A stretch of 64,000 nt of DNA, from NCBI RefSeq assembly GCF_019929345.1, contig NZ_JAHZPJ010000002.1, forward strand, positions 145,102 through 209,101, in the 5' to 3' direction. The notes beneath the pieces were generated by a model. It did not search any database. It was not told the DNA's origin and saw only the letters and a program-made list of their open reading frames with translations. Positions 31,164 to 40,282 of the stretch are shown piece by piece; the stretch's first letter is position 1; the number at the start of each line of letters is the position of its first letter. Source of the DNA: Streptococcus oralis (GTDB taxonomy: Bacteria; Bacillota; Bacilli; Lactobacillales; Streptococcaceae). The position numbers were made by a program, and so were the translations under genes.

Positions 31164-32219
31164 TCACTCTGCAATCGCAGTAATCGGGTCCACCTTTAGC
31201 AAGCGTGGAAGTGAAATGACACCACCTAGAAGGGCCATCAAGGAAATTACCAAACTTAGGATAGAGTAGGCTAACCAACTTGGGTAGAAAAAGAAGGTAG
31301 CTGGTAAGACTAAAATCACTCCTCCAATAGCCAGCAAGGCTAAAGCAATCCCCATACCAGCTAGAAGGAAGATTTGACAGAAAAGAGACCATACAATGGT
31401 TTTGATCTGTATTCCCTGAGCCCGCATTATTCCATAAAGTCCTAGTTTTTGGATGGTAATGATATAGACAAAAATCCCCACAATCAAGCCTGTGATAACA
31501 ATCATAGCAAGAATCATGCCTGAAAATACATTCACCTGAGGTGTGTAACCAGGAATTTTCGATATCATTTTTGGAATAGAAATCTGTTTCAGTCCGTCTC
31601 CAGCCACTTCTATATCATTTTTCAATACCAAGGCAGAGATAGAATGATTGGCTTTCAAGGTTCCTTGTAAGGTCCAATAAGTTGACAGACTCGTAAAGAC
31701 AACAGGCTCGGTGAAAAATTTATTATCTTGAGTCAGACCTACAATCTTGTAACTTGCCTCGCTTCCATTGAGCTGAATGGTATCACCTAGCTTCATCCCA
31801 TAATTCTCAAAGGACTGATCCACGACAACCTCATCATCTCCTTCAGGATAACGACCCTCCGTCAAACTAGGAGAGATAAAAGAGTCCCACTCTTGAGCAA
31901 AGATGGAAACATTGACCTTTTCACTATCATCGACTAGATTGGTCACAGCGAACATATAGCCAAGGGGAGCAGCCTCTTTAGAACTCTTATCCTTGTAGTT
32001 ATTTTCAGGAATAAAGGATGCTGTCAAATTATCATTTGCGTAGTCAGATAAAACCACACCCGTCGCTTGCCAGTTATCAATAGCTGCTCTGTTATTTCTC
32101 ACGAGGCCAAGAGCTAAACTGGTCATAAAAAAGACCATAAAAGCGATAAGAAAAATAGTAGTTAGAATCAAACTATATCGAAGTTTGTTTCGTAATATTT
32201 CTTTGATAGCAAGATACAT
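31164..32219 (-). CDS. ABC transporter permease, FtsX/MacB type (HrtB-like)
   Basis: 351-residue membrane protein. An N-terminal helix (LRYSLILTTIFLIAFMVFFMTSLAL) precedes a large extracytoplasmic domain (about residues 45-230), then three C-terminal helices, the arrangement of FtsX/MacB permeases. The start MYLAIKEILRNKLRYSLI closely resembles HrtB as I recall it. Ribosome site AAAGGAG. It is followed 13 bases later by its ATPase. Confidence 0.82.
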   Translation of the reverse strand: MYLAIKEILRNKLRYSLILTTIFLIAFMVFFMTSLALGLVRNNRAAIDNWQATGVVLSDYANDNLTASFIPENNYKDKSSKEAAPLGYMFAVTNLVDDSEKVNVSIFAQEWDSFISPSLTEGRYPEGDDEVVVDQSFENYGMKLGDTIQLNGSEASYKIVGLTQDNKFFTEPVVFTSLSTYWTLQGTLKANHSISALVLKNDIEVAGDGLKQISIPKMISKIPGYTPQVNVFSGMILAMIVITGLIVGIFVYIITIQKLGLYGIMRAQGIQIKTIVWSLFCQIFLLAGMGIALALLAIGGVILVLPATFFFYPSWLAYSILSLVISLMALLGGVISLPRLLKVDPITAIAE

Positions 32220-32230
32220 GTTTATCTCCT

Positions 32231-32299
32231 TTAACTTTTCCCCAGAGGTAGCAAAATGCTACCCAGTCCAATAGACAGAATCTCTGTCTTATCATCCAT
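32231..32299 (-). CDS. Possible 22-residue leader peptide
   Basis: ATG at 32297-32299 with AGGAG 9 bases upstream; it ends TAA 11 bases before the permease ATG. The peptide is MDDKTEILSIG followed by a hydrophobic stretch ending LPLGKS. Its coding sequence contains two perfect 7-bp inverted repeats (AGACAGA/TCTGTCT and GGTAGCA/TGCTACC). It could be a regulatory leader peptide or chance. No homologue is recognised. Confidence 0.3.
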   Translation of the reverse strand: MDDKTEILSIGLGSILLPLGKS

Positions 32300-32461
32300 T
32301 CAAAACAACTCCTACCACTCTTACAAAGAATCACGGTAGCAACTCAACAAATTATCTTAGGAAAAGCACTTGCTTGCAATCAATTTATATAAGTTATCCC
32401 TTCCTTGCTCAGTATATTTATAATAGAGAAGGTCTGGTCATCTGTTTCAAGTGTAACATCC

Positions 32462-32490
32462 ATGCTATCACTTTCTCTAGTAGGTGTCAA
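32462..32490 (-). promoter_or_regulatory. Probable promoter of the HrtBA-like operon
   Basis: Minus strand TTGACA (32485-32490), 17-base spacer, TAGCAT (32462-32467). This implies a leader of about 235 bases that contains the 22-codon ORF. Apart from that ORF and the repeat at 32531-32552, nothing else is seen in the 32220-32600 gap. Confidence 0.5.
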
Positions 32491-32530
32491 GAAGAGCGAC
32501 TCAGATAATGATAAGAGACTTTAGTAGTTT

Positions 32531-32552
32531 TGTAACAATTCTGTAATAATTC
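32531..32552 (+). repeat. 11-bp direct repeat ahead of the DUF3270 gene
   Basis: TGTAACAATTC followed immediately by TGTAATAATTC. The 11-base period and sequence resemble a PhoP/PnpR-type box. It lies about 50 bases upstream of the ATG at 32601. Confidence 0.45.
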
Positions 32553-32600
32553 TCTGCATAAAAAATGATAAAATAGTTATGTACTGTTAAGGAGAGAATC

Positions 32601-32885
32601 ATGTCCGCAAGAAAACTAGAAGCTTATGAGTTTGAACAAGCTCCCGAATCGAATCAAACTCCGCTTTATCAAGATTATACACCGGAAGCTCCAGTCGGCC
32701 CTAACTTAAAAGAGATTTTATTTTTTGTAAATATTGCTTGTTTTTGTATTTTTATGGCACTTTTTAGCTTTATCTTTTTAGCCTTAAAATTAAATACAGT
32801 TTTATCATTTATTGCTGCTATGGGGACAAGCTTCGCCCTCTTACAACTTCAACGAAAGATGATTAAACGAAAACTTTCAAAATAA
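32601..32885 (+). CDS. DUF3270-type small membrane protein
   Basis: 94-residue protein with a polar N-terminal half (QAPESNQTPLYQDYTPEAPVGPN) and two adjacent hydrophobic segments (ILFFVNIACFCIFMALFSFIFLAL and VLSFIAAMGTSFALLQL), ending in a basic tail. It lies convergent to ciaH, as I remember it in pneumococcus. Function unknown. Ribosome site GGAGAG. Confidence 0.75.
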   Translation: MSARKLEAYEFEQAPESNQTPLYQDYTPEAPVGPNLKEILFFVNIACFCIFMALFSFIFLALKLNTVLSFIAAMGTSFALLQLQRKMIKRKLSK

Positions 32886-32915
32886 AGGTTGGTACTACTA
32901 CCAACCTCTTTTCTT
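32886..32915 (+). terminator. Terminator of the DUF3270 gene
   Basis: AGGTTGGTA (32886-32894), CTAC loop, TACCAACCT (32899-32907), then CTTTTCTT. Confidence 0.85.
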
Positions 32916-32922
32916 GTTATCT

Positions 32923-32953
32923 AAAAAGACAGTTTCTCAAAACTGTCTTTTTT
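32923..32953 (-). terminator. ciaRH terminator (bidirectional)
   Basis: AAAAAGACAGTTT / AAACTGTCTTTTT inverted repeat (32923-32935, 32940-32952), with T runs on both strands, ending at the ciaH stop. Confidence 0.88.
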
Positions 32954-34289
32954 ATTTATTCTTACGTTTGGAAGGAGATTGGATGGCAATTTTAACTTCA
33001 AAAATCGTTCCTCTAGGTTTGTTATCTTTTACGCTAATCGTTCCTCGTAAGGCATCTACAATCTGCTTGGCCAGAGATAGTCCTAGGCCAAAACCACCTT
33101 TCTGACGAGTCCTCGCCTTGTCTACACGGTAAAAACGGTCAAAGATTTTCTTCTTATCGGCAGCTGAGATTCCAATCCCATTATCTGTTACTGTAAGATA
33201 GAGATGGCGATCTGTAGCATGAACTACAAACTCAATCTTGCCATCTTCTTCGGTATACTTGATGGCATTATCAAACAAGATGGTCATGAGCTGTTTTAGG
33301 AGCAACTGATCGGTCATGAATGGGCGATAAACTCGATTTTCATAGTCAAAAACACGATCATTTTCAGAAGCAATCAACTCATAGTTGGCAAAGGTTGTTT
33401 TAAAGAATTGTGGAGAAACTTCTGCTATTTCTGGTTTGATTCCATCATCTCGACGTGCAAGGTTGAGAAGATTGGTCGTGAGGAAGCGCATGTTCCGAAC
33501 TTCTTCGAGACTAGAAGCAATACTTTCGCTGGATTCCATAATCGTTGCCTCTGGTTTTCGAAAGAGATTCTCTAAGCGATTTTGTAAAACGGCCAAAGGC
33601 GTTCTCAGTTCGTGACTCGCATTTTCAACAAAGGACTTCTGCTTTTGCATACTTTCCAGTAAAGGTTTGACACTGACACGTGCCAGATAAACACTAGCAA
33701 TTAAAGACAGGAGCCAGAAACTAGCCATAACTACAACAATTAAATGCTCGTGGTTTTGACTGATTTGCTCGAGCTGGCTGGTATTGATTAAAACCGCCGC
33801 ATATTTGACATTGCTTGATACGGAGGAAGAGTTGGTTTCCATCAAGACCATTCGATAGGTTTCTTCCTGACCATAGCTATTGACTACTTGAATTTGGCGA
33901 ATATGATTCAACTCTTTCTTGTCCAGCTTGATCTTATCCAAGCCTAGAAAACGATTGCCCAGTAAGAGTTGGTTAAAATCCTTGTCAAAGAGCAAAACTT
34001 CTGTATTTGAGCTAACATTGGGCTTTACTTCAGCCTTACTGGCATCCGCTGTTGCTGGTTGAATATCCTTGACTTCCTCAGTTGCCCGATTAAGGGCTAA
34101 TTGGATGACAGCTTGTGGACTACTACTAAGGGCTTGGAGTTTTTCATCTACAGAGGTGTAGAGACTCGAGTGCATGACCTGAAGGATAATCAAGGTCATA
34201 GCAGAGAAAATCAGGGTGAACACTCCGAAGTTTCGAATGAAATAGCTGAAATCATCCGCATACCATGTTTTTTTTAGTTTATTGAACAT
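32952..34289 (-). CDS. ciaH: Sensor histidine kinase CiaH
   Basis: 445-residue membrane kinase. There are two membrane helices (about 20-40 and 180-200) around a ~140-residue extracellular sensor. The H-box is [24 protein letters not shown] (phosphoryl His); the N-box is [17 protein letters not shown], with DNGIGIS and [17 protein letters not shown]. In pneumococcus CiaRH links cell-envelope stress to competence control, beta-lactam tolerance and virulence. It overlaps ciaR by 11 bases. Confidence 0.97.
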   Translation of the reverse strand: MFNKLKKTWYADDFSYFIRNFGVFTLIFSAMTLIILQVMHSSLYTSVDEKLQALSSSPQAVIQLALNRATEEVKDIQPATADASKAEVKPNVSSNTEVLLFDKDFNQLLLGNRFLGLDKIKLDKKELNHIRQIQVVNSYGQEETYRMVLMETNSSSVSSNVKYAAVLINTSQLEQISQNHEHLIVVVMASFWLLSLIASVYLARVSVKPLLESMQKQKSFVENASHELRTPLAVLQNRLENLFRKPEATIMESSESIASSLEEVRNMRFLTTNLLNLARRDDGIKPEIAEVSPQFFKTTFANYELIASENDRVFDYENRVYRPFMTDQLLLKQLMTILFDNAIKYTEEDGKIEFVVHATDRHLYLTVTDNGIGISAADKKKIFDRFYRVDKARTRQKGGFGLGLSLAKQIVDALRGTISVKDNKPRGTIFEVKIAIQSPSKRKNK

Positions 34290-34953
34290 CTTTTAAAATA
34301 TACCCGACACTACGCAAGGTTTGAAGGTTTTCAGCAAAGGCTGTACCCTTCAGTTTCTTACGAACTTTTGAAACATAGACTTCTACAACGGAAATAGTCG
34401 TATCGCTATCAAATCCCCATAGGCGGTCAAAAATTTGTGTCTTGGGAAGAATGACATTTTGATTTTGAAGGAAGTAAACCAATAACTCAAACTCTTTCCC
34501 GAGCAATTCCACAGGAGTATCTTCCACTTTTACTTCATTCGTTGAAAGGTTGACGACAATATCCCCATAGGTCAAGGTATTTTCGTTAAACTTGCCTGAA
34601 CGTTTGAGAAGGGCTTGAATCCGCATTTTGAGTTCTTCTAGGTAGAAGGGTTTGGTGAGGTAGTCATCCGCTCCCAACTCAAAACCATGTCCCTTGTCAT
34701 CCAAACTCTCTTTGGCAGTCATGATAAGGACTGGTGTTGTAATTCCTTTTTCACGCAATTCTTTCAAAACTTGGAAGCCATTTTTTTCAGGCAACATCAG
34801 GTCAAGCAGAATCAAGTCATAAACGCCACTTTCTGCTTCGTAGAGACCTTCTTCTCCATCAAAGACCTGCATGACATCTGCAAAATCATCTAAAAAGTCA
34901 AATACTGAGTTTGACAGGCCTAGATCATCTTCTACTAATAAGATTTTTATCAT
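34279..34953 (-). CDS. ciaR: Response regulator CiaR
   Basis: 224-residue OmpR-type regulator almost identical to the pneumococcal protein as I remember it. The receiver has the acidic pair EDD near residue 8, the phospho-acceptor Asp in [13 protein letters not shown] (about 51) and Lys in [12 protein letters not shown]. The C-terminal winged helix ends [16 protein letters not shown]...[13 protein letters not shown]. It controls the csRNA genes, htrA and other targets. Ribosome site AAGGAGGAG. Confidence 0.98.
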   Translation of the reverse strand: MIKILLVEDDLGLSNSVFDFLDDFADVMQVFDGEEGLYEAESGVYDLILLDLMLPEKNGFQVLKELREKGITTPVLIMTAKESLDDKGHGFELGADDYLTKPFYLEELKMRIQALLKRSGKFNENTLTYGDIVVNLSTNEVKVEDTPVELLGKEFELLVYFLQNQNVILPKTQIFDRLWGFDSDTTISVVEVYVSKVRKKLKGTAFAENLQTLRSVGYILKDVQ

Positions 34954-34977
34954 CAGAAACTCCTCCTTGTTACGATT

Positions 34978-34999
34978 ATTATACCAAAATTGCCTTAAA
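34978..34999 (-). promoter_or_regulatory. ciaRH promoter with CiaR-like half-sites
   Basis: Minus strand: TTTAAG (34994-34999), 5 bases, TTTGGT (34983-34988), then TATAAT (34978-34983). The published CiaR site, as I recall, is TTTAAG-N5-TTTAAG, so one perfect and one degenerate repeat fit positive autoregulation. Confidence 0.55.
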
Positions 35000-35045
35000 A
35001 AAAACTCAACTCTCTCTTGTTTTCAGATAGAAAGTTGAGTTTTTA
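34998..35045 (-). terminator. pepN terminator
   Basis: AAAAACTCAACT ... AGTTGAGTTTTT inverted repeat just after the pepN stop. It abuts the CiaR-like site of the next transcript. Confidence 0.85.
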
Positions 35046-35062
35046 TTTACATTTCGAACGAA

Positions 35063-37609
35063 TTAAACTTTAGCATATTGGGCTACAACAGCTTCGACTG
35101 CTGCTTTCTCACGCTTAATCAAGTCAACACGCGCTGCGATATCCTTGATTCCCATACGGATGTTTCGGCTAAGAGCGAGGTCAGAAAGTTGCGGTTCAAA
35201 GAATTCCTTGTACTCTGCCAAGCGTTGCTCTGTTTTAAAGATGTGTGATGGGAAGATAACAAAACTATCAAAGCTCATATCACCACCAAGGGCTGCCTTG
35301 ATCCAATCCCAGTTTTCTCGCGCCCAAACCCAAACAGTTTCTTGGGTAGCTTGGTGTCCGAGGAATTGGAGGTACCATGAAGAAAGGTCTTGTGGTTTCA
35401 CTACAAATTTGTCCTTCCATGAGCCAATCAAGGTTTGGATATTGTCGGCATCTGTACTGTACGCAAGAGCTCCTGCCAGCTGGCGTTTAAAGACCGCATC
35501 CGTCGCATGAGTATAGAGGTCCAGATAAGTTGCGACCAAATCCTTGGTCTCATGGTGTTTCATTTCATTGATGAGAACTTGAGCACGGATGGCTGCTGGA
35601 AGTCCTGCAAGATTTTCCTTGTGAGCCGCAAAGATTTGGCTAGCGACTTGACTAGCTTCTGCATCATTAGAGCGAATCATCATGGAAATGGTCAACTGAC
35701 GAACCAATTCATCCTCATCTGATTCCCCATCTTTGGCTTCAAAACCAAGACGGTCATAGTTGTGACGAGCCAATTTAGCAACTAGACTGTTAAAGACTCT
35801 CTCAGTTTCTGTTCCTTCATCAATAAAGCGCTCGAGGGCAGCAATCACTTGAGAAACAGCTGAAACTACCAGGTAAGACTCTTCCTTGGCAAGTTTATCA
35901 AGGACTGGGAGCAAGTCCGCATAAGAAATATGCCCTGCTTCTGCAAGCAGACGACGTTCTTGAACGATTTGCAGTTTGCTTGTGTTATCAAGTGTTTCTA
36001 AGTCAGCAAGAACAGCTTCTAACAAGTCTCCTTGATAGTCTGTAATGTAGTGGGCTGTATTTTCAGTGTTGAGACGAAGTGCTCCTTCGTTTTCAGCAAG
36101 AAGAGCAGCATAGCCAGGGATTTCGATACTTTCAGTTTCAAGTGTATCTGGTAGACCTTTCCAGTTGCTGTTAAGTGGCACCACCCAGAGACGGTTCTTG
36201 TCTTCATGCTCACCGATAAAGAATTGTTTTTGTGAAATCTTCAAGACATCATTTTCAACTTTGACAGTGAGAACTGGATAGCCAGGCTGTTCCAACCAAG
36301 AATCCATGAAGGCTGCGACATCACGTCCTGATGCCTGACCAAGGGCATTCCAAAGGTCACGACCGATGGTGTTGCTGTACTGGTGCTTTTCAAAGTAAGC
36401 ATGCAAGCCTTTAGCAAAATCCGCATCACCGAGCCAGCGACGAAGCATGTGCATGAGACGGCTTCCTTTGGCATAGACGATAGCGCCATCAAAGAGTGTA
36501 TTAATTTCATCCGGGTGTTTGACTTCGACGTGAACAGACTGCACGCCATCCGTCGCATCGCGTTTAAGCGCAGCTGGAACCCCACCTGTTTGGAAATCTT
36601 CAAAGATATTCCAACTTGGTTCGATGGCATCCACACAGACGTATTCCATCATGTTTGCGAAGCTTTCATTGAGCCAGAGGTCATCCCACCATTTCATAGT
36701 CACGAGGTTACCAAACCATTGGTGAGCAAGCTCATGGGCAATGACAAGGGCTACCTGTTGACGACTGGCAAAGGTAGAGTTCTCATCCACAACCAAGTAT
36801 ACTTCACGGTAGGTCACCAGACCCCAGTTTTCCATAGCACCTGCTGAGAAGTCAGGAAGGGCGATATGGAGAGATTGAGGAATTGGATACTTAACTCCGT
36901 AATAATCTTCGTAGAACTCAATTGAGCGAACGGCGATGTCCAGTGAGAAATCAAGGTTAGATAATGGGTGAGCTTTGGTTGAGTAGACACCTACAAGGGT
37001 ACCGTTTTTAGTTTTAGCGGTCACCCCTTGCAAATCACCTGCTACAAAGGCCAACAAGTAAGAAGACATGCGAGGTGTTGTCTCAAACTTCCAGATGCCT
37101 GTTTCCTTACGGTTTTCAACATCAATTTCTGGCATGTTTGACAAGGCCACTTCACCTTCTGCTTGATCAAAACGGAGAGCGAGATCAAAGGTTGCTTTAG
37201 CTTCAGGCTCATCCACACATGGGAAGGCTTCGCGCGCAAAATGGCTCTCAAACTGGGTAGACAAGACTTCCTTCTTCACTCCATCAACTGTGTAGTAAGA
37301 AGGGTAAATCCCTGTCATGTTGTCTGTGATTTTTCCTGAAAAAGCGATGACCATTTCAACTTGACCAGCCTCAGCCAATTCGATATGAAGGGTTTCATTG
37401 TCATGATCAACTGTAAATGAACGAGCTTGACCCGCAACTTCTAAAGAAGTGATTTCCAAGTCTTTTTGATGAAGGGAAATACGGTCACTCTGTGCTTGAC
37501 CAGTAATGGTCACCTTCCCAGAAAAGGTCTTGGTCTCACGACTCAAGTCTAAAAATAAATCATAATGTTCAGGAACAAATTGCGTAATAAAATGTTCAAC
37601 TGCTTGCAT
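35063..37609 (-). CDS. pepN: Aminopeptidase N (M1 family)
   Basis: 848-residue zinc aminopeptidase that trims peptides in the cytosol. It shows GAMENWG (substrate-recognition) and HELAHQWFGN...NESFA (zinc ligands), about residues 255-310, followed by the long helical C-terminal domain. Single-gene transcript with a TGATATAAT extended -10 upstream and an AAGAGT/ACTCTT hairpin in its leader. Confidence 0.97.
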   Translation of the reverse strand: MQAVEHFITQFVPEHYDLFLDLSRETKTFSGKVTITGQAQSDRISLHQKDLEITSLEVAGQARSFTVDHDNETLHIELAEAGQVEMVIAFSGKITDNMTGIYPSYYTVDGVKKEVLSTQFESHFAREAFPCVDEPEAKATFDLALRFDQAEGEVALSNMPEIDVENRKETGIWKFETTPRMSSYLLAFVAGDLQGVTAKTKNGTLVGVYSTKAHPLSNLDFSLDIAVRSIEFYEDYYGVKYPIPQSLHIALPDFSAGAMENWGLVTYREVYLVVDENSTFASRQQVALVIAHELAHQWFGNLVTMKWWDDLWLNESFANMMEYVCVDAIEPSWNIFEDFQTGGVPAALKRDATDGVQSVHVEVKHPDEINTLFDGAIVYAKGSRLMHMLRRWLGDADFAKGLHAYFEKHQYSNTIGRDLWNALGQASGRDVAAFMDSWLEQPGYPVLTVKVENDVLKISQKQFFIGEHEDKNRLWVVPLNSNWKGLPDTLETESIEIPGYAALLAENEGALRLNTENTAHYITDYQGDLLEAVLADLETLDNTSKLQIVQERRLLAEAGHISYADLLPVLDKLAKEESYLVVSAVSQVIAALERFIDEGTETERVFNSLVAKLARHNYDRLGFEAKDGESDEDELVRQLTISMMIRSNDAEASQVASQIFAAHKENLAGLPAAIRAQVLINEMKHHETKDLVATYLDLYTHATDAVFKRQLAGALAYSTDADNIQTLIGSWKDKFVVKPQDLSSWYLQFLGHQATQETVWVWARENWDWIKAALGGDMSFDSFVIFPSHIFKTEQRLAEYKEFFEPQLSDLALSRNIRMGIKDIAARVDLIKREKAAVEAVVAQYAKV

Positions 37610-37729
37610 AGTTTTCTCCTATTCTAAGTTTAAGAGTTTTACTCTTCTTCAAACAAACTTATTATATCATGTTTTGCTTAAGAAAAAAGGATTGGACGGT
37701 GATTTCCAAAACTTTCTTCCTTCTGCAGT

Positions 37730-38170
37730 CTAGAGTGGGTAGACCTTGCGAAATTCTTCCAAAACAACCTTGCTGTCAGGGGTAAAAGTCAGTCCGGCTT
37801 CCCTCATCCACTCGGTGAAAAAGTCCTCATGAACCTGACGCCAATAGGCTAAAGATTTGTCTCCCTCACCTTCCTTGTAGGCATGGTCAGCAGAAACTTG
37901 ATGAAAGGGCTGAACGGAAACCTTGGTAATTTCGACAATGCAGACAGCCTGATTTTGACTATCTAAAATAACATCAAAGGTCCCTTCTTGCGGAAGGGGT
38001 TCGTCTTCTAGTGAGTAGAGATCGTAAGCTGATGCTGTTGCAGTCTTCTCACCTCTGAGAACCAAGTCGGCCAAGAGATCTGCTTCCACTCCAAAAGCCC
38101 AAGCGTCTATCTCATCTCCAATCGAGGGGTTAATTTGCTTGTAAATATTCCACATTTCTTGCGGTGTCAT
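37730..38170 (-). CDS. ASCH-domain protein
   Basis: 146-residue protein of the ASCH (PUA-like) superfamily, proposed to bind RNA or modified nucleosides; some members are N4-acetylcytidine amidohydrolases. Visible family features are RGEKTATASAYDLYSLEDEPLPQEGTFDVIL and VCIVEITKVSVQPFHQVSADHAYKEGEGDKSLAYW. It overlaps the PEP-barrel gene by 4 bases (ATGA), indicating translational coupling. It is the last gene of the six-gene operon. Confidence 0.85.
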   Translation of the reverse strand: MTPQEMWNIYKQINPSIGDEIDAWAFGVEADLLADLVLRGEKTATASAYDLYSLEDEPLPQEGTFDVILDSQNQAVCIVEITKVSVQPFHQVSADHAYKEGEGDKSLAYWRQVHEDFFTEWMREAGLTFTPDSKVVLEEFRKVYPL

Positions 38171-39015
38171 GGGTTGCTCCTTTGTAATTTTTTACTTACT
38201 TCTTTTATAAGTTTGAGATGATATGGATGGTCAATCTCTAAATTAAAAATCTCTGGAATAGAGCTGTAGTGGATAATACATTTGATATCCATCTGATTCA
38301 TTTTTTGTATGAAAGAAGCATTCAGATAGCCTGCTACAGTAAAGTCAATCTTTTTCATACTTGCTTTATCCAGCATCTGTCTTAGCATATCTAACATTAT
38401 TGGACTTTCCATATCATGCCATTGACTATTTCTCACAGTCGCAAAAACAAAAGAAGTCAAATCATTCATTCCAACTACAATCTTTGAAATACCAGTTTCC
38501 AGTATCCTGTCCAAGTCAAAATAAGCTGACGGTAATTCAATCATTGTGCCGACTTTTCCAGTAAAACCATGCTCACGCAATACTCTAATAGCTTGTTTTA
38601 ACTGCTCAGCATCATTGATAAAAGGAAAAATAACAGACAGATTGGGATTTGTTTGATTAACTTCTGTAACGACATGTGCTTCAGCCTGAAATTCATCAGG
38701 ACACGCCAGCAAGCGCCTAGTTCCTCTATAACCAAACAAGGGATGATTTTCATCAAAATGCTCTTTAGTCCCCTTTAGACAATTAGCTTCTGTATTCGTT
38801 AATTCTGAAAAACGATACCAGACCTCTTCATCTGAGTACAGGGAACAGATAGTGTCTAGATAATCTTTTACAAATTGCTGACAACTTGCTAACAGGATGT
38901 TTTGATTGAGCTCTCTTAGCAAGTATTCCCCACGAATCATACCAACATGATGCAATAGTTGTGGGTAAACTTTTTCAGCGATTTTCTCGCCACTAAGGGC
39001 AAGTTGGTTTTTCAT
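38167..39015 (-). CDS. Stand-alone PEP-synthase-like substrate-binding barrel
   Basis: 282-residue protein corresponding only to the C-terminal TIM-barrel of PEP synthase/PPDK/enzyme I. Substrate- and metal-binding landmarks are kept: HPLFGYRGTRR, VIFPFINDAEQ, GTMIELPSAY (Glu) and IVVGMNDLTSF (Asn-Asp). Absent are the ATP-grasp and phospho-His domains and the C-terminal catalytic Cys segment (here TVAGYLNAS). It therefore cannot run the full PEP-synthase reaction; a lyase or PEP/pyruvate-sensing role is possible. I chose ATG 39013-39015, 9 bases after GAGG, over the ATG two codons upstream. Confidence 0.72.
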   Translation of the reverse strand: MKNQLALSGEKIAEKVYPQLLHHVGMIRGEYLLRELNQNILLASCQQFVKDYLDTICSLYSDEEVWYRFSELTNTEANCLKGTKEHFDENHPLFGYRGTRRLLACPDEFQAEAHVVTEVNQTNPNLSVIFPFINDAEQLKQAIRVLREHGFTGKVGTMIELPSAYFDLDRILETGISKIVVGMNDLTSFVFATVRNSQWHDMESPIMLDMLRQMLDKASMKKIDFTVAGYLNASFIQKMNQMDIKCIIHYSSIPEIFNLEIDHPYHLKLIKEVSKKLQRSNP

Positions 39016-39056
39016 AGCCATTCACCTCGTCTTAAAAGACACAATATAAAATATTA

Positions 39057-39785
39057 TTATATGAAATTTTCCTCTAGTTCAAAAGCTTCATAAGGTTCAA
39101 CTAACTCATATCCTAAAAATTCTGCTACTTTTTTGGAAGCCTTGTTATGAGCATCCCAAAGTGGAAACATATCTCTATTTAAACTCTCTAGAATCATCGC
39201 AGCACCAAGCTTTTTAGCAAATCCATTTCCTTGTTCGTTTGGTCTAGTTGCAACTTCCACTTCAACTGCTCCACGGTAAACTAAGCCTGAGGAAATCCCA
39301 GCAATCAGTTCATTATTTTTAAGAATCACAAAGCCAAATCCACCTTTTAAAACAAAATCCTGATAGGACTCAAAATTTCCCTGTAAATCTTGTGACCATT
39401 CTTCCTCAGAAAAACAGTTATAAATCTGATTATCAATAGGTACAATATTGTAACCTTTCTCTAAATCAGTAACTAGAGCATTTAGAAATTCAACTTGAAA
39501 ATTTGCCTTATCTTTAAAAGAATAGCGAGTAAAAGAATTTAGCCCCACTTTCCGATGCAGAAAATCTTGCCAATTGGTATTTTCTGAAATAATAATCTTA
39601 TAATCTAAACCGTATTTCCTAACAAAATCTTCCCAAAATCTGGAATCCAACTCCCCTGCTAGGTATAGAAAATTCCCAGCATCATAAAAGCTCGTTGTCC
39701 TATCACTATTTCGGTAGACAGATCCGATTTGAGATTTAAGACCATAGAGAACCATATTTTTCTTCCATGTTTTAAATAGTTCCAT
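39057..39785 (-). CDS. GNAT family N-acetyltransferase
   Basis: 242-residue protein. The C-terminal half has the GNAT core: GFVILKNNELIAGISSGLVYRGAVEVEVATRPNEQGNGFAKKLGAAMILESL, with the acetyl-CoA P-loop (Q/R-x-x-G-x-G/A as RPNEQGNGFA). The N-terminal ~120 residues are not recognisable. It resembles the GNAT acetyltransferases with an extra N-terminal domain found in Firmicutes. The target is unknown. It lies 7 bases after the NUDIX gene. Confidence 0.78.
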   Translation of the reverse strand: MELFKTWKKNMVLYGLKSQIGSVYRNSDRTTSFYDAGNFLYLAGELDSRFWEDFVRKYGLDYKIIISENTNWQDFLHRKVGLNSFTRYSFKDKANFQVEFLNALVTDLEKGYNIVPIDNQIYNCFSEEEWSQDLQGNFESYQDFVLKGGFGFVILKNNELIAGISSGLVYRGAVEVEVATRPNEQGNGFAKKLGAAMILESLNRDMFPLWDAHNKASKKVAEFLGYELVEPYEAFELEENFI

Positions 39786-39792
39786 TATCCCC

Positions 39793-40272
39793 CTACTTCA
39801 CCTTCCAATTTCTATAGCTTGTCATATCTAATTCTGGAAATCCTGATAATTCAGACTTAACCTTCAAAACTAATGGCGATGCATTTTCTGTAGTAATTTC
39901 TTCCAAATTCACCCAAAGTGCATTTGCTGAATCATTACTTCCATCAAGAACCTCCTGAGAAATTGAATTTTGAGAGTGTTCAAAATCGAGTACTATATCA
40001 TAAAAGGCCATGATATGGTGTACTGCAAAGTCTTGCCCATCTTCTTGAACCAGCACATCATAAATCCTAGGATTAGCGTAACCCTTAAGCTTATATCCTG
40101 TTTCTTCCAAAACTTCTCTAATCAGAGTTTTCGTCAGTCCTTCACCAAGTTGTTGACTACCGCCCGGTAGATCATAACGATGTTGATAAGGGCCTCTCGT
40201 TTTTTCAATGCAGAGTAACTTCCCATTTTCAAAGCAAGTGCCATAGACTCCAAAGTGTTTTTTGATTTCCAT
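39793..40272 (-). CDS. NUDIX hydrolase
   Basis: 159-residue protein with the Nudix box GGSQQLGEGLTKTLIREVLEETGYKL (GX5EX7REVXEEXGX, one-residue spacing variations). It probably hydrolyses a nucleoside diphosphate linked to another group; substrate not predictable. 10 bases separate it from the SDR gene upstream. Confidence 0.88.
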   Translation of the reverse strand: MEIKKHFGVYGTCFENGKLLCIEKTRGPYQHRYDLPGGSQQLGEGLTKTLIREVLEETGYKLKGYANPRIYDVLVQEDGQDFAVHHIMAFYDIVLDFEHSQNSISQEVLDGSNDSANALWVNLEEITTENASPLVLKVKSELSGFPELDMTSYRNWKVK

Positions 40273-40282
40273 CCAACTTCTC

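Noticed and set aside
32386..32463. Second short frame on the minus strand in the HrtBA-like leader
   Set aside because: Its ATG overlaps the proposed -10 and it has no ribosome site; likely chance.
36383..36847. 154-codon open frame opposite pepN
   Set aside because: It overlies the zinc-site region of pepN on the other strand; no start signal or family features.
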